From Camelimonas lactis (lineage in GTDB: Bacteria > Pseudomonadota > Alphaproteobacteria > Rhizobiales > Beijerinckiaceae), in contig NZ_SLWL01000002.1 of NCBI RefSeq assembly GCF_004342915.1, forward strand, positions 186,001 to 250,000: a DNA stretch of 64,000 bases. The letters are read 5' to 3'. Both the position numbers and the translations under genes were made by a program. The notes beneath the pieces were generated by a model that saw nothing but the letters and a program-made list of their open reading frames with translations, was not told the origin of the DNA and did no database searches. Below, in pieces: positions 26,974 to 35,988 of the stretch. How positions within the stretch are numbered: position 1 is the stretch's first letter; every line of letters begins with the position of its first letter.

Positions 26974-27254
26974 GCAAACCGCGCATGAGCCGCTTCACCT
27001 GGCACGGTCAGTTCCAGACGTTGTCCGTCCCCGGCTTTGAGGGCGCGGTCAGGAATGGCGGAAACTACGCCCTGCCGGAAGACCATCCGCTGGTGAAATC
27101 GTGGATCGGCCGCGAGTGGCTGAAGCCGGTGACAAAATCCGCTGCGCCTCCCGTCAAGGACACCTCACGCCCCGCGCGCGCGGGAGCCAGAGTGGAGCAA
27201 CAGGCCGAAACGCGGACCCCCGACGTGGCCGTCCCGGCGCAGGAGCAGGAGTAA
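26970..27254 (+). CDS. DUF2635-like small protein
   Basis: A 94-residue protein with VRNGGNYALPEDHPLVKSWIGREWLKPV, comparable to the DUF2635 domain (Mu gp38), then a charged, low-complexity tail. Lies directly before the tail sheath gene, 6 bp away. Function unknown. Confidence 0.65.
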   Translation: MSKPRMSRFTWHGQFQTLSVPGFEGAVRNGGNYALPEDHPLVKSWIGREWLKPVTKSAAPPVKDTSRPARAGARVEQQAETRTPDVAVPAQEQE

Positions 27255-27260
27255 CAGGCC

Positions 27261-28547
27261 ATGGCGGGCGAGAACTATCATCACGGCCCCGAAATCATCC
27301 GCATCGCCGACGAAGGCGGCGTGGTCACCGATCAGAAGATGGCGGTGACGTGGGTGCAGGGCGCGGCTCCAATCCACCTTGTGCATGAGGATGCGGAGGC
27401 ACGGAAGGCCTATATCAACCAGCCGATCATCATCCGCCGCCGCGAGCAGATCGCGGAGCTGCTGGGGCCGGCGACCGAAGGCTATTCGCTGCCCGAAGCC
27501 CTGAACGCCATGTTCAACAAAGACAAGGGTCAGGGCGTCGGCACGATCGTCGTCAACAACGTGTTCGATCCGGACGTTCACAAAGAGGGCACGGACCCCG
27601 ACCCGACGAAGATCGCCGCCGCCGACATGGTGGGCGCCATCTCCCCAGCCGGCAAGCGTTCCGGCTTTGAGGTCGCCTACACGTGTTACAACCGCTTCGG
27701 TTTCTTCCCCCGTCGCATCATCGCGCCCCGCTTCACCGAGTTGACGGGCGTGCGCCAGAAGATGCTGGAGGTGGCGAACAACGTGAAGGGTCACGCTGTT
27801 TGCGATCTGACGCCGGGTCTCACCGTACAGGGCGCCGTGGAGGCGCGCGGCGCGACGCAGCCATTCGCCACGTCCAGCGACCGGATGGTTTACTGCTATC
27901 CGCAGCTGTCGGCGCTTGATCCGGTGACCGCAGAGCAGGCGCTGCAGCCGTATTCGCAGCACTTCGCTGGCGTCTGGAACCAGGTGGTGTCCGACGAAGG
28001 CCCGCAGGCCTCGCCCTCTAACCGGCTGATGACCGACGTGTCGGGCACGGAAACCGACATCGTCTATATGCCGGGCCGCTACGACACGGACACCAACCTG
28101 CTCAACGAAAAGGGCATCGTCACCACGATGACCACGTATGCGGAAGGCATCCGGACGTGGGGCGCATCATCGTCGGCCTGGCCGACCGTGCACAACACCG
28201 AAGCCTGGCTGCATGCCCAGACGGTGCTGGACGCGATTGATGACGCCGTCCTGTTCTACATGCTGCCCTACACCGACAAGGGCGCGATCCCGACCCGGCT
28301 CGGCCTGATCGAAGAGCGAGTGAACAAGTACCTCGCCAGCAAGTCCCGCGCCGACGACGTCAGCGCCTGGCTGTACGGCGGCACCTTCTATTTCGACCGC
28401 AAAAAGACCACGGCCGAAAGCATTGTCGGCAATGGTCAGGTGTTCTGGAAGCTGGAGCGCCAGCCGGTCGGCATCATGCACCGCGCCACGATCGAAGCCT
28501 CGACCAATCTGGATTTCGTTACCACGGCGCTCGGCCTCACGGCCTGA
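27261..28547 (+). CDS. Contractile tail sheath protein
   Basis: A 428-residue sheath protein, which makes the phage a myovirus. Recognised by IRIADEGGVVTDQKMAVTWVQGAAP, HEDAEARKAYINQPIIIRRR, the RNRFGFFPRRIIAPRFTEL-like region (YNRFGFFPRRIIAPRF), and the C-terminal GGTFYFDRKKTTAESIVGNGQVFWKLE and EASTNLDFVTTALGL; order is that of P2 gpFI/Mu gpL sheath family. Contraction drives tube penetration of the host envelope. Confidence 0.9.
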   Translation: MAGENYHHGPEIIRIADEGGVVTDQKMAVTWVQGAAPIHLVHEDAEARKAYINQPIIIRRREQIAELLGPATEGYSLPEALNAMFNKDKGQGVGTIVVNNVFDPDVHKEGTDPDPTKIAAADMVGAISPAGKRSGFEVAYTCYNRFGFFPRRIIAPRFTELTGVRQKMLEVANNVKGHAVCDLTPGLTVQGAVEARGATQPFATSSDRMVYCYPQLSALDPVTAEQALQPYSQHFAGVWNQVVSDEGPQASPSNRLMTDVSGTETDIVYMPGRYDTDTNLLNEKGIVTTMTTYAEGIRTWGASSSAWPTVHNTEAWLHAQTVLDAIDDAVLFYMLPYTDKGAIPTRLGLIEERVNKYLASKSRADDVSAWLYGGTFYFDRKKTTAESIVGNGQVFWKLERQPVGIMHRATIEASTNLDFVTTALGLTA

Positions 28548-28573
28548 TCGCGCCCGCCTGAAAGGATATCGTC

Positions 28574-29092
28574 ATGGACGCGGTCAAGATCGGCCAGCTC
28601 ACCAATGCCGAAGTCTACCTGAACGACAACCGGTGCGTCGGCCGCTTCAAATCCATCGACGTGCCCAAGCTGGAATACGAGACGGTCAAGCACGCCTCGC
28701 TTGGCATGGTTGCCGAGCTTGAGGTTCCTTCGCGCCAGCTCAAGTCCATGAAGGGCAAGGGTGACAGCCAGTGGCTTGATCCGGACGTCACCGCCCTGTT
28801 CTCGGTGCCGAACCGGGCGGTATCGCTGACGCTGGACGGCTACACCGACATTTTCGGGCCGGACGGGCTGATCATCGAGCAAGGCTTCCGCTGCACCTGG
28901 CATCTAACCATGCTGGTTGGCAGCAACGACGCCGGTTCCATCAAGTTCGGCAATGATTTCAAGGGCGCGTTTGAATATTCCGCCCTCCGCTTTGTCGAGC
29001 GCAATTCCCGCAATCCAATTCCGACGCGCGAAGTCGATGTCATGGCCCAGATCAACCGGGCCAACGGCATCGATGTCTGGCCGACCTACTGA
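28574..29092 (+). CDS. Tail tube protein
   Basis: A 172-residue protein (P2 gpFII type) with VYLNDNRCVGRFKSIDVPKLEYETVKHASLGMVAELEVPSRQLKSM and RCTWHLTMLVGSNDAGSI. The length and its place immediately after the sheath gene identify the tube. Confidence 0.85.
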   Translation: MDAVKIGQLTNAEVYLNDNRCVGRFKSIDVPKLEYETVKHASLGMVAELEVPSRQLKSMKGKGDSQWLDPDVTALFSVPNRAVSLTLDGYTDIFGPDGLIIEQGFRCTWHLTMLVGSNDAGSIKFGNDFKGAFEYSALRFVERNSRNPIPTREVDVMAQINRANGIDVWPTY

Positions 29093-29155
29093 CGCCACCG
29101 ACTGAACTGCGGGTGCGCCCGCGACCGCAGAATACCTGTCATTGAAAGGGTAGAC

Positions 29156-29497
29156 ATGACCGACGTGAACGACAACGATAGCGGCGTTCTCGCCCGCCTG
29201 CGCCGGCACAAGGAAGCTACGACCGGCGATCACAGCTTCACCCTGCCGAATACCGGGGTGGTGGTCACCTACCCCCAGTTCCGGGGCTATGAGGATTGGT
29301 CCCGCGCCCAGCGGATGGCTGGCGACGATCCGACCCTGATCAATCTCTATTACATCATCACCGTCTGCGCCTTCGACGGCGAGAAGTTGCGGGCCGGCGA
29401 CTATCGCGAGCTGATCCCGTCTGATGACCACCTGGCGCTGTCGGGCCGGATGTTCGGCGGCAAGGTGGCCGACACGGGAAACGATCGGAAGGCGTAA
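29156..29497 (+). CDS. Tail assembly chaperone (gp41/E-like)
   Basis: A 113-residue protein (THSFTLPNTGVVVTYPQFRGYEDWSRAQRM-like, with CAFDGEKLRAGDYRELIPSDDHLALSGRM) of the class that coats the tape measure during tail building. Near its end the slippery heptamer G GGA AAC (29476-29482) allows -1 frameshifting into the next frame. Located between tube and tape measure, as expected. Confidence 0.82.
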   Translation: MTDVNDNDSGVLARLRRHKEATTGDHSFTLPNTGVVVTYPQFRGYEDWSRAQRMAGDDPTLINLYYIITVCAFDGEKLRAGDYRELIPSDDHLALSGRMFGGKVADTGNDRKA

Positions 29498-29664
29498 CCG
29501 CGCCGAAGCGGTGGCCCGGCCCGCATGATCATTCGTTCATGCTGCGCTGCGGCTACCGCCATTCGGAACTATCCGCCATGTCGATCGACGAATTCACATG
29601 GCGGGTAGAGCGGGAAGCCGCCTACGAAAAGCTGCTGGCCGAGGCGGCGAAAAGGCAGAGTTGA
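29476..29664 (+). CDS. -1 frameshift extension of tail assembly chaperone
   Basis: The heptamer GGGAAAC (29476-29482) lies in the 0 frame as G GGA AAC. After a -1 slip the frame is open from there without a stop to TGA at 29662-29664, giving a ~169-residue fusion; an ATG-started part alone would begin at 29539 (MLRCGYRHSELSAMSIDEFT). The tail part has EFTWRVEREAAYEKLLAEAAK, like gpE'/GpT-type extensions. Same strategy as lambda G-GT and P2 E-E'. Frameshift is inferred from the signal, not shown. Confidence 0.75.
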   Translation, partial: GKRSEGVTAPKRWPGPHDHSFMLRCGYRHSELSAMSIDEFTWRVEREAAYEKLLAEAAKRQS

Positions 29665-29674
29665 GGGCCATTTC

Positions 29675-30067
29675 ATGACCAGTTCTGACGCTAAGCAGGA
29701 AGCAGATGGCGCGCCTTTCAAGCTTGATCCGGCTGGCGTCACAGCTGCGATGGAGAGCGCCTTCCGCCTCGCCGCCCCTGGCGAAACTGATGAAAGTATC
29801 AAGCAGCTTATTGCCTCTGAGCCTGAGGCTTTTCTTGGGCTTGGTACGATGGTTGAAGCAGGTATCCGGGCCTATCTGGTCGCCACGGATCAGGCTGTTC
29901 CGTTTCGCGGCCGATCTCCCGAAACCGATATTGCCTGCGCCCTGGTTTCGTATGCAGTCCGCCGCGACATGGGAAAGAAGCAGATCAGGAAAATCCTGCG
30001 AAAGCTCGGCGCCGATGGGTACGACGCCGAGTGCGCGATTCACAGGAGCGGAATGCGAAAGGACTAA
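29675..30067 (+). CDS. Hypothetical protein, 130 aa
   Basis: A 130-residue helical protein (GVTAAMESAFRLAAPGETDESIKQLIASEPEAFLGLGTM; KKQIRKILRKLGADGYDAECAIHRSG). Different base composition from flanking tail genes. No recognised family. It ends 3 bp into the oppositely oriented gene that follows, suggesting a small inserted cassette. Confidence 0.5.
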   Translation: MTSSDAKQEADGAPFKLDPAGVTAAMESAFRLAAPGETDESIKQLIASEPEAFLGLGTMVEAGIRAYLVATDQAVPFRGRSPETDIACALVSYAVRRDMGKKQIRKILRKLGADGYDAECAIHRSGMRKD

Positions 30068-30318
30068 CCGAGGCGTCGGTGCCCCATAGCGCCGGCTTGG
30101 GCTTCGAATTTTAGTTCGTCAGCGAACTCTGCCAGCTGCTTCCTTGCTTCTGACAAAGCGTCCCCCATTGTCTTGACCGTATCTACGGTAAATCGAAGTT
30201 CAACAGTCTGATTATGACTGCCAATCTGGAAGGTAACTACGAATTCTGGCATCTCGATCTCATCAATTCCATTGTCGACGAGCCGGGTAAATTCAATATT
30301 CGTGGCAGTTACTTTCAT
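30064..30318 (-). CDS. Moron-like hypothetical protein on the opposite strand, 84 aa
   Basis: Start ATG 30318 (MKVTATNIEFTRLVDNG) with AGAGGA upstream. Beta-strand-rich N-terminal half (FVVTFQIGSHNQTVELRFTV) followed by a helix (LSEARKQLAEFADELKFEAQ). It is the only minus-strand gene within the 18-kb plus-strand right arm and is AT-richer than its surroundings, as is usual for independently transcribed moron genes. Function unknown. Confidence 0.55.
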   Translation of the reverse strand: MKVTATNIEFTRLVDNGIDEIEMPEFVVTFQIGSHNQTVELRFTVDTVKTMGDALSEARKQLAEFADELKFEAQAGAMGHRRLG

Positions 30319-30452
30319 CCGTTTTCCTCTCTGAGGTCGAGGTTGGGGAGCCGCGATCAGCATAGAGGGAAATGCCGGGCGCGCAGCGGGATTTGTGAGA
30401 AGGTCCCGTTGCGCGCCCGGTTCATCACCACGTTTTCACGGGAGCCGCGATC

Positions 30453-30776
30453 ATGATGGGCACGCGTTCACGCTTCACCAATGAAGAGTTCGACGCCTTC
30501 ACCGGATGGCGGCGGCTGCTCAACTGGCGGCCAGGCCATCTGAAGCGGATCAAGCGGCAGTTCTGGCGGCGCACCCGGCGACAGGCGCGGCGTGAGCTGC
30601 GGGCGTCAGTCGAAGATCGTGATCTGACGGGCGACCGCCCGCTCTGCCCCGCCCTAGATGACCCTTTCTGGGCGGATTACTTGCCGTCGCGCAACTGGCG
30701 CGAAACCACCGCCCACAAAGACGCGTTCACCGTCGCCAGGGCGATGGGCGGCGCTGTCAGGGAGCGGCGCACATGA
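30453..30776 (+). CDS. Hypothetical phage protein, 107 aa
   Basis: Strongly basic (RRLLNWRPGHLKRIKRQFWRRTRRQARRELR), then an acidic segment and a helix (DAFTVARAMGGAVRERRT). Lies between the moron pair and the small membrane protein, whose start it overlaps (ATGA). No family recognised. Confidence 0.5.
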   Translation: MMGTRSRFTNEEFDAFTGWRRLLNWRPGHLKRIKRQFWRRTRRQARRELRASVEDRDLTGDRPLCPALDDPFWADYLPSRNWRETTAHKDAFTVARAMGGAVRERRT

Positions 30777-30952
30777 GCATCTGGCCCCCGATCATCTATC
30801 TCGCGCTCATGACGTTCAACCTCATTTCGTTCGCCGTACTGAATGGCCAGCCACGCTCGCCATACAGTTTCCACGACGCCTTCACTTCAATGCTCATGGT
30901 GTGTGGACTGCTCTATTGGGGCGGCTTCTTTGAGCCCCTTCTCCGGCGTTGA
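30773..30952 (+). CDS. Small two-helix membrane protein, 59 aa
   Basis: Start ATG 30773 overlaps the preceding stop by 4 bp. The 59-residue product has two hydrophobic segments (IIYLALMTFNLISFAVL and AFTSMLMVCGLLYWGGFF). It ends 12 bp before the tape measure gene. Position before tape measure suggests a role in tail-mediated injection or lysis, but nothing identifies it. Confidence 0.5.
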   Translation: MSIWPPIIYLALMTFNLISFAVLNGQPRSPYSFHDAFTSMLMVCGLLYWGGFFEPLLRR

Positions 30953-30964
30953 CAGGAGCCTGCC

Positions 30965-33739
30965 ATGACCGACATGACTTTCACGCTGCTCTTTGAGGCA
31001 AACGCCGCGAAGGCAATGGAAGTCATGCGCCAGATGCAGGCGGCGCAGAAGGGCATGGATCAGGGCAAGGTCGCGGCTGACGTGGCCAAGGCCGAAAAGT
31101 CCATGCAGAACACGGCCGCCGCGTCCGAGCGGAATACCAAGGCCGCCACCGCCCATACAAAAGAACTGGAAAAAGCGGCCAGGGCACAGGCCGAACAGAC
31201 GCGCGCGGCCGAGGCGACAAAGGCAGCGACTGACCAGACGGCCGCCAATGTCGCCCGTTCTGAAGCCAGCATGCAGCAACAGGCGCGCGCCGAAAGCGAG
31301 CGGGCGGCGCGATCGGAAGCAGAACGCCGGCAGGCGCTGGAAGCGGAGATTGCCCGGCGGCGCGTCGCATACCGCGAGTTCGAACGGGCGGATCAGGCCC
31401 GCAAGGCCGCTGCGCGCGAACCCTATATGGACGCGTATCGCCAGCATCAGCGCGAGGCCGAGGCGATCGCCCGCGCCGCGCGCCAGACGGAAGCTGCGAC
31501 GAAGGCAGCGGCGCAGGCGCAACGGGAGGCTGCGCAGGCCACGGCCCGCACCGGCGAAGTTGTGGCCCAGACCGAAAGCCGTTGGCGCCGGGTTGGGCAG
31601 GCCCTGTCCGGCATCAACTGGCGGGCCATCGCCTCGGCCGCCGCCGTCGCCTTTGGCACGGCCATCGCCGACAGCGTCAAAACGCATGTGATCAATGCCC
31701 TTGTCAGCGTTGCTGGCAGGATCAAGGGCATCATTGGCCAGGCCGCGACGGGATTCACCGACACCATTTATGGCGCGTGGGGGCAGCAGGAACAGCGGCA
31801 TCAGGCGGTGCTGAGCACGACCAATGCCCTTGGCGCAGAGAAAGCACGAGCATCTGTTGCGGCGGCCGAACAGGCCAGCATCAGCGCTGGCAACGTGTTT
31901 AGCTCCAGCGATCTGATTTCAGCGCAGGGAGAGTTGAGCAAAGCTGGCATTGCTGGCGACGGGGCTCTCTATCGCCGGCTCGGCGATACCGCGATTGGGG
32001 CCAGCACACCCCAATATCAGGTTCAGCTGGCAGAGGTAGCCCAAGCCTATGCGGCAACGGTTCGCGACAATGACATCGGCCAGCTCGCTCGGATTCTCGG
32101 CGCCAAAGTCAACGACAACTCCCTTAGCTTCATGCGCGGTGGCCAACAGGTTAGTCTGCCGATCGGCGACCAGGCCGCCACGACGGCGGCCGCCAACGAA
32201 CTGCTCAATGTCCACGCCGGGCGACAGCAGGAAAAGGCTGCAACGGTCAGCGGCGTCACCGCCTCGGCCATCAACACCGGACAGTATCTGGTCGGTCAGG
32301 CGCTCGACGTGGTCGCCAATGACTACATCCGCCCACGGCTGGAAGCCCTGCAGCGGCAGATGGCTGGCGCTGGCCTGGAGGGCGCGCAGGCGATGGCCCG
32401 CGCCATCGGCGAAGACATCGTGCGCCGGCTGGGCGAAGCCGAACAGCACCTGAAGGGCATTTTCGAAACGCTGAAGAGCATTGCCGGCCCTGCCAATACC
32501 GTGGCGCAGGCGCTCGGCGGCTGGCATGTGGTCATCGCCGGCCTTGTCGGCCTCAACGTCATCGGCTGGATGGCCGGCGTTGCCTCGGGTCTCGCCGCAA
32601 TCTCGGCCGCTTCCCTGCCCGTCACCCTCACGGTGCTGGCCGTGGCCGCCGCCATCGCCGCCGTGGCGGCGGGCGCTTATTACATCTATCAGAACTGGGG
32701 CAGCATCGGCCCGTGGCTGTCCAATCTCTGGACGTCGATCGCCGACACGGCGCGCTCCGCATGGAACGGATTGATCGACTGGTTCGCTGGCCTCGGCGGG
32801 CGGATTGGCAGCGCCCTGGTTTCCGGATGGTCAGGCACGCTGTCTTTCTTCGCCGACATGGGTTCGCGCATCGGCGGCGCCCTGTCGTCGATCAGCCAGA
32901 CGGTTGTCAGCTGGGCGTCCAGCATCGGCGCGGCGATTACGCAGGTGGGCGAAACCATCCGGGGCGTTTTCGTCAGCGTGTTCGATTCGATTGGCGGTTT
33001 CGTCACCAACCGGATCAACGACATCGTCAACGGCGTCGGCCGCGTCCGGAGCGCCATCGTCGAGGCCTGGCAGTTCGTCACCGGCGACGCCAGCACGCGC
33101 CAGAACATCGCCACCCAGAATCAGCAGGCGTCGGTAATCGCGGCCGGCGAACAGGCGCGCGCGGCCCAGGCTGCGATTGACGCCCTCGGGCCGGCTGCTC
33201 AGGCCGCCGTCGCCCAGGTCAGCGCCATCCTGACCGCCGCCAATTTCCACGCCCAGGGCGTGGCGATGATGACCACGCTGGCCGGCGGCATCCGCGCTGG
33301 TGCTGGCGCAGCCGTCGCGGCCGTCGCCGCCGTCACCCAGCAGATTCGCGACCACCTGCCCCATAGCCCGGCCAAGGTCGGCGCGCTGTCCGATCTCGAC
33401 CGCGTCAGGTTCTCGGAGACGCTGGCTTCAGCCATCCGGCCAGAGCCGGCCGTGGCCGCCGTGCGCGCTGTCGCAGTCGGCATGCGCGCCGCCATCCCGG
33501 CGGCTGGCATGGCGATGGGCATTGGCGCAGCCGCCGCCGCGCCGGCGATCGGCGACAGCGCCGCCCCCCTGTCACGGCCAGGCAGCGGCAGCGTCAGCGT
33601 CGTCTACAGTCCAACCGTGACCCTGCCCCCCGGAGCCAGCCGGGAAGATTTCGCCTCACTGCTGGAACAGCACAAAAACGAAATCTCCCGGCTGGTGCAG
33701 GAGGTGGCCGACAGGCGATCCGAACTGAGGTTTGACTGA
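30965..33739 (+). CDS. Tape measure protein
   Basis: A 924-residue protein that sets tail length. The N-terminal 200 residues are an Ala/Gln/Glu-rich coiled coil; a membrane-like hydrophobic region lies at about 530-590 (VVIAGLVGLNVIGWMAGVAS, VTLTVLAVAAAIAAVAAG); the C-terminal part has LRxHLPHSPAKVGALSDLD, a motif common at tape-measure ends. Longest prophage gene, placed after the frameshifting chaperone as in other tailed phages. Confidence 0.92.
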   Translation: MTDMTFTLLFEANAAKAMEVMRQMQAAQKGMDQGKVAADVAKAEKSMQNTAAASERNTKAATAHTKELEKAARAQAEQTRAAEATKAATDQTAANVARSEASMQQQARAESERAARSEAERRQALEAEIARRRVAYREFERADQARKAAAREPYMDAYRQHQREAEAIARAARQTEAATKAAAQAQREAAQATARTGEVVAQTESRWRRVGQALSGINWRAIASAAAVAFGTAIADSVKTHVINALVSVAGRIKGIIGQAATGFTDTIYGAWGQQEQRHQAVLSTTNALGAEKARASVAAAEQASISAGNVFSSSDLISAQGELSKAGIAGDGALYRRLGDTAIGASTPQYQVQLAEVAQAYAATVRDNDIGQLARILGAKVNDNSLSFMRGGQQVSLPIGDQAATTAAANELLNVHAGRQQEKAATVSGVTASAINTGQYLVGQALDVVANDYIRPRLEALQRQMAGAGLEGAQAMARAIGEDIVRRLGEAEQHLKGIFETLKSIAGPANTVAQALGGWHVVIAGLVGLNVIGWMAGVASGLAAISAASLPVTLTVLAVAAAIAAVAAGAYYIYQNWGSIGPWLSNLWTSIADTARSAWNGLIDWFAGLGGRIGSALVSGWSGTLSFFADMGSRIGGALSSISQTVVSWASSIGAAITQVGETIRGVFVSVFDSIGGFVTNRINDIVNGVGRVRSAIVEAWQFVTGDASTRQNIATQNQQASVIAAGEQARAAQAAIDALGPAAQAAVAQVSAILTAANFHAQGVAMMTTLAGGIRAGAGAAVAAVAAVTQQIRDHLPHSPAKVGALSDLDRVRFSETLASAIRPEPAVAAVRAVAVGMRAAIPAAGMAMGIGAAAAAPAIGDSAAPLSRPGSGSVSVVYSPTVTLPPGASREDFASLLEQHKNEISRLVQEVADRRSELRFD

Positions 33740-33740
33740 T

Positions 33741-34211
33741 ATGGGCTTCGGCTGGCTTGGCCCCGTCAGGATGGGCATCTTCACCGGGCCAACGGCCGCC
33801 GGTGAAACCGCGAAGGCCACATTGGCCCGCCATAACGTGGCGACCGGCAAGCCCGTCGTTCAGGACGTCGGCGACGATCTGGACGCGAAGAAGCTCAGTT
33901 TCTTCTTTGACGAATCATTCTGCGATCCCGTGACAGAGCTGGGCCAGTTGCAGGGCGCCATGAACGCCCGCCAGCCGCTGCCCTACGTCTCCGGCGGCGG
34001 CTCTTACACCGGCGCGCGCTATCTGATCGAAAGCCTCGACATCAAGACGCTGCGCACCACGCCGACCGGCCGCGTCGTCAGGCTGGAAGCGTCGCTGACG
34101 CTGCTGGAATGCCCGGTTCAGGATCTGGTTGGCCTTGCCACCACGATCGCCCGCGCCGCCGCGGCCGGCATCAGCTCCGGATCGTCGCTCAACGTCGGGG
34201 CGCGCAAATGA
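33741..34211 (+). CDS. Tail protein U-like (P2 gpU)
   Basis: A 156-residue protein beginning MGFGWLGPVRMGIFTGPTAA at ATG 33741. It contains KKLSFFFDESFCDPVTELGQLQGAMNARQPLPYV and YLIESLDIKTLRTTPTGRVVRLEASLTLLE, the gpU pattern (tail tube terminator of P2). Overlaps the tail X gene by 4 bp. Confidence 0.82.
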   Translation: MGFGWLGPVRMGIFTGPTAAGETAKATLARHNVATGKPVVQDVGDDLDAKKLSFFFDESFCDPVTELGQLQGAMNARQPLPYVSGGGSYTGARYLIESLDIKTLRTTPTGRVVRLEASLTLLECPVQDLVGLATTIARAAAAGISSGSSLNVGARK

Positions 34212-34444
34212 GCCACCTGCTTCATACGGTTGGCGTGCTGGAGCGCTGGGACCATATCGCCTGGCGCTACTATGGCGACGCCAGCAATTACGCCCCGATC
34301 ATCGCCGCCAACCGCGACCTGTTCGCCGATTCGTTTTCGCCGCTCCCGGAAATCCTGCCCGTGGGAACGCAGCTGCGCATCCCGGTGCTGCCGCCGTCCG
34401 CCCGCCGCGTCGCGCCAGAAGACCTGCCGCCATGGTTCCGATGA
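34208..34444 (+). CDS. Tail protein X-like (LysM-type)
   Basis: A 78-residue protein (WDHIAWRYYGDASNYAPIIAANRDL ... LPEILPVGTQLRIPVLP), a LysM-like fold as in P2 gpX. It helps attach baseplate to tube. Coupled to the U and D genes through 4-bp overlaps. Confidence 0.85.
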   Translation: MSHLLHTVGVLERWDHIAWRYYGDASNYAPIIAANRDLFADSFSPLPEILPVGTQLRIPVLPPSARRVAPEDLPPWFR

Positions 34445-35466
34445 TCGGCGCCCGCACGGCTCCGCTCGACCTCGGCCAGCCCACGGCGCTGCTAAACTAT
34501 AACGGCGTGCCGCTGTGGGACAGCGTTTCCAGCCACGTCCTGTCGCTGACCTTCACCGACAACATCGAGGGCGAGGCGGACGAAATCCAGCTCGACCTGC
34601 AGAACGCCTCGGGCAAGTGGTTCGACGCTTGGTCTCCCCAGCACAATGACGAGGTGGACGGCCAGTTCGGCTATCGCGGCGGCCTGCTGGTTCCGGTCGG
34701 GACGTTCTTTGTCGACAAGCCCTGCGCCAAGGGCGGCCGGGGTGGCGACACCTTCAGCACCCAGGGCCAGTCCGTCCCCGTGGACAAGGCGCTCCGGACC
34801 AAAAAGACCAAGGCTTTCGAGAACCAGAAGCTCGGCGACATTGCCCGCAAGGTGGCTGGTGAGCACGGCATGCAGATCGTCGGCACGCCGCCCGACATCG
34901 GCTTCGGCCGCATCACCCAGCGCCGCGAAACCGATCTGGAGTTCCTGAAGCGCCTGGCCGAGGACTATGGCGCGTTCTTCGCCGTCAAGGGCAAGCGCGT
35001 CGTGTTCATGCCGCGCAAGGATGTGTTCGGCCGGGAACCGGTGCGGACGATCACGCGCGGCGACCGGGAAATCATCTCCTACCAGCTGGCCTACAACGCA
35101 CCGAAAACCGCCAGCAAGGCCCAGGCGACGTATTGGGAAGGCAACCAGAAAAAGAAGATCGACGTGGAGGTTGAGGACCGGGACGTCAAAACCGGCGACC
35201 GCGTGCGCATCGACGATCGTGTTGAGAACGAAGAGCAGGCCAGGACCATGGCGAAGTCCCGCCTGCAGAAGGCCAACCTGCGCCAGTGGACCGCGACCTT
35301 CACGCTGGTCGGCGATCCCATTCTGCTCGCCGGACAGTCCGTACAGCTCGCGGGCTACGGTCATTGGGATCGCAAATATTCCGTGCTCCGCGCCCGCCAT
35401 CAGATGACCCGCAGCGGCATGACCACGGCCGTCGAGCTGGTCGGCGTCAGGGAGGAAGGCAAATGA
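34441..35466 (+). CDS. Phage late control gene D protein (tail/baseplate hub)
   Basis: A 341-residue gpD/Mu gp44-like baseplate hub protein. Start ATG 34441 (MIGARTAPLDLGQP) overlaps the X gene stop. Landmarks: LSLTFTDNIEGEADEIQLDLQN, FGYRGGLLVPVGTFFVDKP, TKKTKAFENQKLGDIARKVAGEHGM, and RRETDLEFLKRLAEDYGAFFAVKGKRVVF. The family forms a trimeric hub that carries the spike. Confidence 0.88.
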   Translation: MIGARTAPLDLGQPTALLNYNGVPLWDSVSSHVLSLTFTDNIEGEADEIQLDLQNASGKWFDAWSPQHNDEVDGQFGYRGGLLVPVGTFFVDKPCAKGGRGGDTFSTQGQSVPVDKALRTKKTKAFENQKLGDIARKVAGEHGMQIVGTPPDIGFGRITQRRETDLEFLKRLAEDYGAFFAVKGKRVVFMPRKDVFGREPVRTITRGDREIISYQLAYNAPKTASKAQATYWEGNQKKKIDVEVEDRDVKTGDRVRIDDRVENEEQARTMAKSRLQKANLRQWTATFTLVGDPILLAGQSVQLAGYGHWDRKYSVLRARHQMTRSGMTTAVELVGVREEGK

Positions 35467-35978
35467 GCGAGAACAGCCCGTTCAAACGCGGGATCGTGCG
35501 CGAGCTGAAGCCAGAGAAGGCGCAGGCCCGCGTCGAGTTCGAAGACGAGGACGGCGTGTCGTCGTACTGGCTCAGCGTCAATTCCGCCCTGGCCTCGGGC
35601 ACCGGCAGTCGCGTCTACGCCATGCCGGAAATCGGCAGTCAGGTGCACTGCCTGATCGACTGGCGCGGTGAAGACGGCTGCATCCTCGGCGCGTCGTACA
35701 GCGACAAGGACCCGCCCCCCGCGACCGATCCGAATCACATCGCCATGATGCTCGGCGGCGGCCTGGAGCTGACTTACGACAAGGCAGCTGGCGGGTTCGT
35801 GCTGAAGGTCCCCGCCAACATGAAAATCGAAAGCGGGGCCATCAACCTGAAAGGCCCGGTGACGATCGAAGGGCCGGTGACGATCACTGGCGACATCCTC
35901 ACCCACAACGGCAAGAACGTCGGCTCCGATCACAGCCATGTCTCCGCCCCGGATGGCCCGCCGGGGCCGCCGGTCTGA
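35463..35978 (+). CDS. Baseplate assembly protein V (tail spike)
   Basis: A 171-residue gpV-like protein: an OB-fold N-terminus (RGIVRELKPEKAQARVEFEDEDGVSSYWL; GSQVHCLIDWRGEDGCILGASYS) followed by a beta-helix-like repeat (KIESGAINLKGPVTIEGPVTITGDILTHNGKNVG) and the end DHSHVSAPDGPPGPP, where HxH can bind a metal at the spike tip. Follows D directly. Confidence 0.88.
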   Translation: MSENSPFKRGIVRELKPEKAQARVEFEDEDGVSSYWLSVNSALASGTGSRVYAMPEIGSQVHCLIDWRGEDGCILGASYSDKDPPPATDPNHIAMMLGGGLELTYDKAAGGFVLKVPANMKIESGAINLKGPVTIEGPVTITGDILTHNGKNVGSDHSHVSAPDGPPGPPV

Positions 35979-35988
35979 GGCTTCGCCT

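Noticed and set aside
29675-30318. Convergent pair as a toxin-antitoxin system
   Set aside because: The genes converge rather than form an operon, and neither shows toxin or antitoxin motifs. A moron cassette is the more careful description.
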